Assembly (NCBI GenBank): GCA_032718475.1
Contig: JAUCBJ010006817.1
Coordinates: 1 to 47,792 of the forward strand
Direction of reading: 5' to 3'
Length of the DNA stretch: 47,792 nt
DNA from: Nemertoderma westbladi
Lineage: Eukaryota > Xenacoelomorpha > Nemertodermatida > Nemertodermatidae
Part shown: positions 41,540 through 47,792 of the stretch, piece after piece
Layout of the letters: each line of letters begins with the position of its first letter
Numbering within the stretch: position 1 is the stretch's first letter
Notes under the pieces: generated by a model
The model's input: the letters and a program-made list of their open reading frames with translations, nothing else
Told to the model about the DNA's origin: nothing
The model's database searches: none
Program-made: the position numbers and the translations under genes

Positions 41540-42397
41540 ACTACATTAACTAATTACTACATCGACATCATCTGCATCCAAAAACATTGGATTTGTCATG
41601 AAGACACTCCCATGAAGTACAATGACATTGGAAATGGATGGATGTTAGTAACTAGCTCAGCAGTAAGATACTCAGCCAATGCATCAATTGGCGGAGTAGG
41701 AATTCTGCTAAGCCAATTTGCACTTAAGACCCTAAACAACATCGAATCTATAAATTCCAGGGTTATGATCGCAACATTTGATGGGAATCCCAAGACAACA
41801 GTAATATGTTGCTACAGTCCAACCAATGCCTCAGAGCCAGAACAAGCAGTCAAGTTTTATGAAGATCTGACTGGACTTATAAAGGACATTCCGGAACACA
41901 ATCTTAAAGTCATTGCTGGTGATCTGAATTTGGAAATTGGCCAAGAAGACATCAAGGGTTACACTTATAACACCAGTTCTAACAGAAATGGGTACTTACT
42001 TTTAGACCTAATGGAAGAATGTGAATTGATACCAACAAACACCACATTCGAAAAGAGTAAGGGGAAGCTATGGACCTTCCAATACCCTAATGGAACCAAA
42101 GCACAACTGGATTACATCCTTATAAACAAAAAGTGGAGAAACAGCATGATCAACTGCGAGGCATACAGCGCGTTCAACCTAATTGGTTCGGACCACAGAA
42201 TTGTGACTGCAGAGATCAGACTCAGTTTGAGAGCCAGCAAACCCAGGACAAGATGGCAAATCAACTATGACTGGGAGAAACTCAGAACTGACAATGCAGT
42301 AAAGGATGCTTACACAGTAGAAGTTCAAAACCGCTTTGAAGCACTTCAGTCAATGGATGAAGACCAGTCCACCGATTCAATATACCAGAATAAATAA
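41540..42397 (+). pseudogene. LINE APE endonuclease, catalytic Glu replaced
   Basis: The frame is open from about 41540 to 42397, upstream of the first ATG at 41612. It reads IDIICIQKHWICHEDTPMKY, then IGGVGILLSQ, VICCYSPTNASE, VIAGDLNLEIGQ, QLDYILINKKW and IGSDHRIVTAEI. GDLN, LDYIL and SDHR are the catalytic and metal-binding boxes. The usual QE(H/T) glutamate box reads QKH (near 41571), so the essential Glu has become Lys. The domain would nick target DNA to prime reverse transcription; this copy should be inactive. The stop at 42397 precedes the RT linker, which continues in other frames. Confidence 0.85.
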
Positions 42398-42649
42398 AAG
42401 CCCACAAGGAATCAACTAAGAGGCATATCCCCCAGAAACCCAAACGAAAACAGTATGTGCCATGGCAAAACTCTGAGGTTGCTTGTAAGAGAGAAGATCT
42501 TAAGATAGCCTACAAAGTATAAACCGAACAACCAACAATCGAAAACATTAACAAGGTTGAGAAAGCTAAGGATGATCTTAAATTGTCCTACAACATCAGC
42601 CAGGAAAAGTGCATACAGGATAAAATTGAAGCAATTACTACTGCTCACA

Positions 42650-44340
42650 TACAGCAACAATCAAGACTTACCTAGCAAACTGTAAATGAGGTATCCAGTT
42701 GGAAAAGTTGTGCAAAGGGGCGCCTCAAACCCGATAGTCCTGAAGAACGTGTTGGGAAGTGGAAAAATAACTTCAGCAACTTGCTTGGGCAGCCACCAAA
42801 CATCGAGGTCAGCCCTACAAAGAAAATATATGACAAGACACTACCTATAGAAACAGGTGACTTCACACCTGCCGAACTCCAAAGAAGCATTAAAAGCATG
42901 TCCAATAATAAAGCGAGTGGATTAGATGAAATTCCAGAGGAGGTATGGAAAACAGGAGTGCTAAACAGACCATTATTGAATGTTTGCAACCGGATGTTAA
43001 AAGGGGAAAAGCCACCACCAATTTGGACTAAAGGTCAACTAAAGCCTCTCCCCAAGAAAGGAGACCTCGGTATACCAACAAACTATCGTGGGATCTGTCT
43101 GCTTGTGGAAGCTGCCAAAATATACAATAAAATGATTCTATATAGGATTAGGCCTCACATAGAGAAACACTGTGTAAGAGCCAAAACGGATTTCGACCAA
43201 ATAGATTAACAATAGCTCAGATACTTACACTATGTATACTGATTGAAGGAATTAAGTCAAACAATCTCCCCGCGGTCATGAGCATAGAGGTAAAATGCTT
43301 TAAATCCTAAGAGCTTATAGAATACCAGAATTGATTGTTGCTGGCATTGGATTGTTATATTGAGACACAGAACAGAAGCACAGGTACTCTCACCAGATGG
43401 TGAAACTAAATTTTTCTCAATCCTGGCCGGCGTACTGCAAGGCGACACATTAGCACCATTACTATTTGTAATTGTATTGGATTACGCAATGATGACGGCC
43501 ACAAAGGGTGAAGATCTGGGAATCACACTTCAAGAATGCATAAGTAGTTGATATCCGGCAACTAGTCACAACTAGTCACAGACACCGACTTTGCGGATGA
43601 CATCGCCCTGCTCTCTAATACCCTAGCAGATGCACAGCTTCTACTAAATAAAGTGGAGAGGGCTGCTAAGGAGGTTGGACTGCATTAAATGCTACCAAGG
43701 CCGAATTCATGACTTTTAATGTTGATGGAAACTTGACAACCATTGATAATAATCAACTAAGGAAGGTCAACGACTTCCAATGCCTAGGATCATGGATAGA
43801 GAGTAGCAAAAAGGACATACTGTAGAAGTTAGGAAAGCAAAGGCTTGGGCAGCTCTATAAAAAATGGATACCATCTGGAAATCAGATCTCTCCAGGCACC
43901 TGAAGACTAAGTTCTTTCGAGCCACAGTGGAAAGTGTATTTTTATACGGGGGTGAGACCTGGACACTGACTAAATCATTTGAACAACGAATTGATGGTTG
44001 CTACACAAGACTACTAAGGGCAGCCCTAAACATCAGCTGGAGACAACACATGACAAACGCCGAGCTTTATGGTACAATACCACCTGTATCAACCACCCTC
44101 CGTGAATGCAGATTAAGATTCAGTGGGCACTGATGGCGAAGTAAAGACGAGGTCATACCAGATCTACTTTTCTGATAACCAACTCATGGAAAGCGTAGTC
44201 GTGGACGACCAGCCATAACATATATAGATCAACTTGAAAGGGATACTGAACTTGGGAGAAACGAAATTGCGACAACTATGGAGAATCGGGAAGCCTGGAA
44301 GGATCTCATTTCCACTGTCCGAGTTCGCTCGACCTACTAG
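42650..44340 (+). pseudogene. LINE reverse transcriptase, fragmented
   Basis: Open pieces: 42673-43209 (SMSNNKASGLDEIPEEVWKT, LKPLPKKGDLGIPTNYRGI), 43360-43551 (GVLQGDTLAPLLFVIVLDYA), about 43580-43850 (TDTDFADDIALLSNTLAD, catalytic FADD) and 43864-44133 (FLYGGETWTLTKSFEQRI, LRECRLRFSGH). A shifted or stop-containing tail to 44340 includes GRPAITYIDQLERDTELGR. RT motif A (FDxxKAF) between 43230 and 43310 is destroyed. The family resembles the RT tails common in cnidarians and other marine animals. Confidence 0.85.
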
Positions 44341-44459
44341 TAGTAGTATTTACTACTAATTATATAATTTTTACATTCCGGTAACTGCTACCATTTGGCA
44401 CTATTCTGTGGTTATGTAGCTAAATAAATAATAATAATAAATAATATCTTACTAAAGAC

Positions 44460-45175
44460 TACTACAAACTCTAAAAAATATACTGATCTACTGCATTCTC
44501 ATGATTTCATCCAACTCATAAATCAACCAATCCCCACTACTCAATGGTCGAAAACTCTAATCGAACATATAATTACTAACATCACATCTTCTATCTCCCA
44601 AGCTGGTACATTTCAATCTATAATAGGCACATCCGATCACCCAACCACATTTGTTATTTTTCAGAAATAATTGTGTTACTTTGATAAGGGTAAAACATAT
44701 TCTGTTTTTGAGTTACAACCAAACCAAATTTACCAAAGATATTACATCCCCGAACTCTTGGACCTATATGATTCACCGATGATGAAAAATTCAACGTTTT
44801 TTACAGTGATCTTGAAAAAATATGTTCATCCCACATTACAAAAGAAAATTCAACCAAAACTATTTCCCCAAAAGCCTTGGATGACCACAAATCTGATTAA
44901 ATGCACAATAAAAAAATCTCATTATACAGCAAGTTCACGAAACACCCAACTGATGCAAACCGCAACATATTCCAATAAATACAGAAACAAACTAACATCT
45001 ACCCTTACACACACGGCCTTACTACCCAAGGTTCGGTAATCTCACCTATTCTCTTTCTCCTCTACATCAATGACCTACCTAACGCTACCAATCTATTATC
45101 CACCCGTTTCGCTGATGACACCACCCTCCTCCATTCCAACCCAAATATCAATCAATTAATCACAAAGGGATTAAT
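44460..45175 (+). pseudogene. Jockey/CR1-like LINE fragment (endonuclease end, linker, RT motif B-C)
   Basis: Frame-broken. 44480-44670 reads LLHSHDFIQLINQPI and IIGTSDHPTTFV, the SDH end of an APE endonuclease. 44671-45039 encodes the linker (FPQKPWMTTNLIKCTIKKSH). After an internal deletion, 45028-45175 gives GSVISPILFLLYINDLPNAT and RFADDTTLLHSN (motifs B and C). Similar in sequence to the minus-strand RT at 46101-47719, so probably related. Confidence 0.8.
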
Positions 45176-45810
45176 CTTGCTACATCTAATAAGAGCACAA
45201 CAGCCTCAGATTTATTGGGGGACTGAGCTAGGGCCAAACTGCCCACGTATTTTCCTGTAAGGGTAAATTATGTTTTGGGCCCCGCCACATCTTTTTATTT
45301 CATTCTATCATTACCTACTGTATGACAAAAATAATACAAATGTACTGTATATTGTACTGTACGGTACCTATTGTATTGTATATTTTATCTACTGTACCTA
45401 CTGTAGTACTATCTATTCATCGCGCGTCCCCTATCTAATTGATTTGTGTCAAATTAAATTGCCTTTGGCAACATTATTTGATAAAATCGATCGATTAAGC
45501 AATTAATTAATTGTTTAATCGACCAATTAATTAATTGATTGATTAATTAATTACCTACTTAACATCTAAGGTGCGAAGTAGGTCCAACTGTCGCAGAAGA
45601 GGGGTTCATCTTACTACTACGGTATTCAAGTCAAGTAAGTCAAGTAGTCAAGTATATTAATTTCTTTAATATCTATCAAATTAAATCGCACACAATAAAA
45701 ATAATGTTATAATATATAATAAGGAAATGTTAAAGGGTGGTCTTGGTGCTGCTACTGCGGCCGGGCAATAGCGAAGCTAGTATAGCCCAACTGCAGTTGC
45801 TGATAGATAC
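45176..45810. other. Intergenic stretch, no gene recognised
   Basis: Contains TACTGTA-rich sequence at 45310-45420 and an AATTAATTAATT palindromic zone at 45488-45552. No gene seen. Confidence 0.45.
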
Positions 45811-45819
45811 TGGGGGGAA

Positions 45820-45858
45820 GGGGGGGGGGGGATCGGGAGGGGGGGGGGGGGGGGGGGG
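45820..45858 (+). repeat. Poly(G) tracts (12 G and 20 G)
   Basis: Two long G homopolymers separated by ATCGGGA, preceded by TGGGGGGAA. The 60-aa frame translating it as poly-glycine is not a gene. Confidence 0.95.
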
Positions 45859-46100
45859 TGCCGTGTTTGATTTCTATAAAAGACAATACTTCAGAGTTGT
45901 AAAATTTACTGTTGTTTAGATAATAGTATTTTAGAATTTAAAATTTTTCCTGTGGATTTCGTCTAGTCTATTAGAATAAGGCGAAACAGACATGAAGTAT
46001 AATATTTTGGATTTCTTTTTTTAAATTTGAATACAATAAGGTAGAGTGAGGGAAGGATATAGTAAAGGATTTTTGAGTGTATGGAATTAGAGGAGACCTA

Positions 46101-47719
46101 TTATATTTGAGAGAACAGTATTTTTTTGTAAGTTCGGGAAAATGAAACTTTGGATTTCTTTTCCCGGATATAGGGTGGGATGACATTCCAGATCAGGGGG
46201 CCTTGGAAGCTTACGGATTGTTGGGTAGACGTGAGTCGGGCAGTTTGTATGTAATAATCGCCGCGAGAGGAAGAGCGAGTGAGGTACCTGTGTATTGATT
46301 CAGTTTTTCTAAAAAAATTTCCTATATCAGTAGTTCCGGATAGAGAGTTATTTACGTCATACATGAAGAGCGCTAGTTGATGTTTATATATTAGATTAAG
46401 AGGTAGAATGTGGAGTGTTTTGTAAATGGGATTTGAAGAGGCTTGATATTGAGAAAATGTTATACATCTTATTATTTTATTTATCTTAGTACGAAGCGGT
46501 TTTATTATAGAAGAGTACGTACTCCCCCACAGAATTAGTCCATAAGATAGGTAGGGGTGTATCAAAGTAAAGTACAGCTGACGTAGAATATTCAGAGGAA
46601 AGATATGGCGCAACCTATAAAAAATGCCTGAAGTTCTAGAAATTTTCTTAGTAATATATTTTATGTGAGGTTTCCATGACAGTTTATTGTCTACATAGAT
46701 GCCTAAGAATTTTGTACATTGGGATTTTTTTACATTATTGGAATTTATTTTTATTGGAGGTAAATTATCTAAATTATGCCGGTAGTTCGTATAAATAGTA
46801 TATTCAGTTTTGGAAAGATTTAGAGAGAGGCGATTATCGATCAACCAATCAGACAGCTTGTTCAATTCTAAATTAGTATCAGTAATTAGGTTCGTTATAT
46901 TGTTTGCTGACTGAAAGAGAGTCGTATCGTCGGCAAAGAGAGTAGTTAATAGGTTAGTACATTTAGGTAGGTCATTAATATATAGAAGAAATAGTAATGG
47001 TGACAGAACCCCGCCTTGCGGCACACCACAGGTTAGAGATAGAAGGGATGAATGATGATTAGAGATAGAAACAAATTGGAATCTAGATGATAAAAAACTA
47101 GTTATTAATTGTAAGGGGATGCCGCGAATACCGTAACATTCAAGTTTTTTGAGGAGAATCTCGTGATTGATGGTGTCAAATGCTTTTTTTAGGTCTATGT
47201 AAATGGCGCATGTTGAGTTCTTATCGTCTAAGGCCTGATGGATTTTTTCAACTACAGAAAGTAATGCATGAGATGTTGAGATTTTATGACGGAAACCATA
47301 TTGGGAGGATGAGAGAATTGAGAATTTATTGAGATATGAAAGTAACTGTGAATTGATTATTTGTTCTATTATTTTACTAAGTACAGGCAAAAGGGATATG
47401 GGTCTATAATTGTTTGGATCGGATGGGTCTTCAGATTTGAAAGATGGGATAATTTTCGCAATTTTAAGTGAATCTGGAAAAAAGCCGAGAGAGATGGAGA
47501 GGTTTATTAAGTAATTGAGATGGATAGAAATAGGTTGAGCTGCTAACATTATAAGTTTAGTTGGAAGAGTATCGTTAGAAGCGGATTTAGGATTGAGATG
47601 AAGAAGGTAGTATTGCACTTCTACAGGTGAAGTTTCTACTAATGAAAATGAGTTAGAATGTCTGTTAGAGTGTTGGATATGGCGCAGTGGGGAGCGGTTT
47701 GATGAAGGGATTTTGTTAT
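46101..47719 (-). pseudogene. LINE reverse transcriptase with long open frame, 5'-truncated
   Basis: From the M at 47618 the frame has 505 residues; it is open further upstream to a TAG near 47719 and includes SLVETSPVEVQYYLLHLNPK, so the M is internal. RT motifs, numbered from that M: IIPSFKSEDPSDPNNYRPIS (~56-75), motif A YIDLKKAFDTI (140-150), motif B CGVPQGGVLSPLLF (197-210), catalytic FADD (228-231), then FLGIYVDNKLSWKPHI and LWGSTYSSI. It ends KILFSQI plus stop. All RT core residues are present. The endonuclease and ORF1 are missing, because the copy stops in G/C-rich sequence at 47720-47770. The Jockey/CR1 clade is likely. It is the least damaged RT here. Confidence 0.92.
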
Positions 47720-47792
47720 TCTAGTTTGGGGAAGTACACATTCCCCCACCCTAACCCCCTCCCCCGTGTGAAAATAAACAAAATTATCAAAT
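47720..47792. other. C/G-rich junction at window end
   Basis: TTCCCCCACCCTAACCCCCTCCCCC lies at the 5' truncation point of the minus-strand LINE. Nothing else recognised before the window ends. Confidence 0.5.

Larger units (their letters stand above)
40694..44350 (+). mobile_element. Near full-length but decayed LINE (ORF1, endonuclease, RT)
   Basis: Holds all parts of a two-ORF non-LTR element in order: ORF1 with an RNA-binding-like segment, APE endonuclease, RT and a 3' tail with TAG units (44336-44352). All frames are interrupted. The 3' part matches 16372-17185. The family differs from the minus-strand LINE at 29132-29964, though both end in TAG-type microsatellites. Confidence 0.85.

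Noticed and set aside
45737-45919. 60-aa frame with poly-glycine
   Set aside because: Translation of a G homopolymer; no support as a gene.

Overview
The window looks like AT-rich intergenic DNA from a metazoan, most likely an aquatic invertebrate. The support is spliced exons with GT..AG borders, no bacterial gene density, and a metazoan mixture of BEL/Pao, Ty3/gypsy, several LINE lineages, a Penelope-like remnant, a tRNA-derived SINE, piggyBac, and non-autonomous inverted-repeat DNA elements. Short palindromes such as ACCGGT and AGGCCT recur. I cannot name the species or phylum from sequence alone.

Layout. 1-2560: rearranged pieces of one LINE family in both orientations. 2650-4310: direct duplications and a 68-70 bp minisatellite with higher-order structure. 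5363-6260: decayed Ty3/gypsy pol. 7230-7895: foldback-like element whose arms are 21 bp tandem arrays. 8954-9580 (-): the best candidate host gene, an intact 208-aa secreted, probably GPI-anchored Cys-rich protein. 9828-16275: a complete, very young BEL/Pao element (494 bp LTRs differing at 2 sites, 5 bp target duplication) whose gag-pol frame carries two in-frame stops and one frameshift. 16372-21790: LINE, SINE and Penelope-like remnants. 22864-23133: a 32 bp AT-rich array just upstream of 23346-26518 (+), a multi-exon HECT-type E3-like gene that appears broken.

29099-30978: a DNA element with ~220 bp terminal inverted repeats and a 9 bp target duplication (MULE-like), whose left arm was later hit by a 5'-truncated LINE with its own 11 bp target duplication. 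31090-33100: about three tandem copies of a ~696 bp unit. 34154-35845: piggyBac transposase with all three catalytic aspartates present but frameshifted. 35975-36795: 120-145 bp tandem array. 37011-37666: inverted-repeat MITE. 38120-39125 (-): a spliced integrase-core gene with D, D and E all visible. 40694-44350: a nearly full-length but decayed LINE (ORF1, endonuclease, RT). 44460-45175 and 46101-47719: pieces of one or more Jockey/CR1-like LINEs, the last with a long open RT.

There is no operon-like cooperation here. The window is a record of repeated insertion, nesting and decay. The most notable points are the in-frame 30 bp/10-aa repeat expansion inside the reverse transcriptase of the young BEL element (with a sixth unit 0.9 kb away), the datable nested MULE-like/LINE insertion, the foldback element with minisatellite arms, and the two domesticable-looking coding loci (GPI-anchored protein, spliced integrase). 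I see no convincing previously undescribed multi-gene system.
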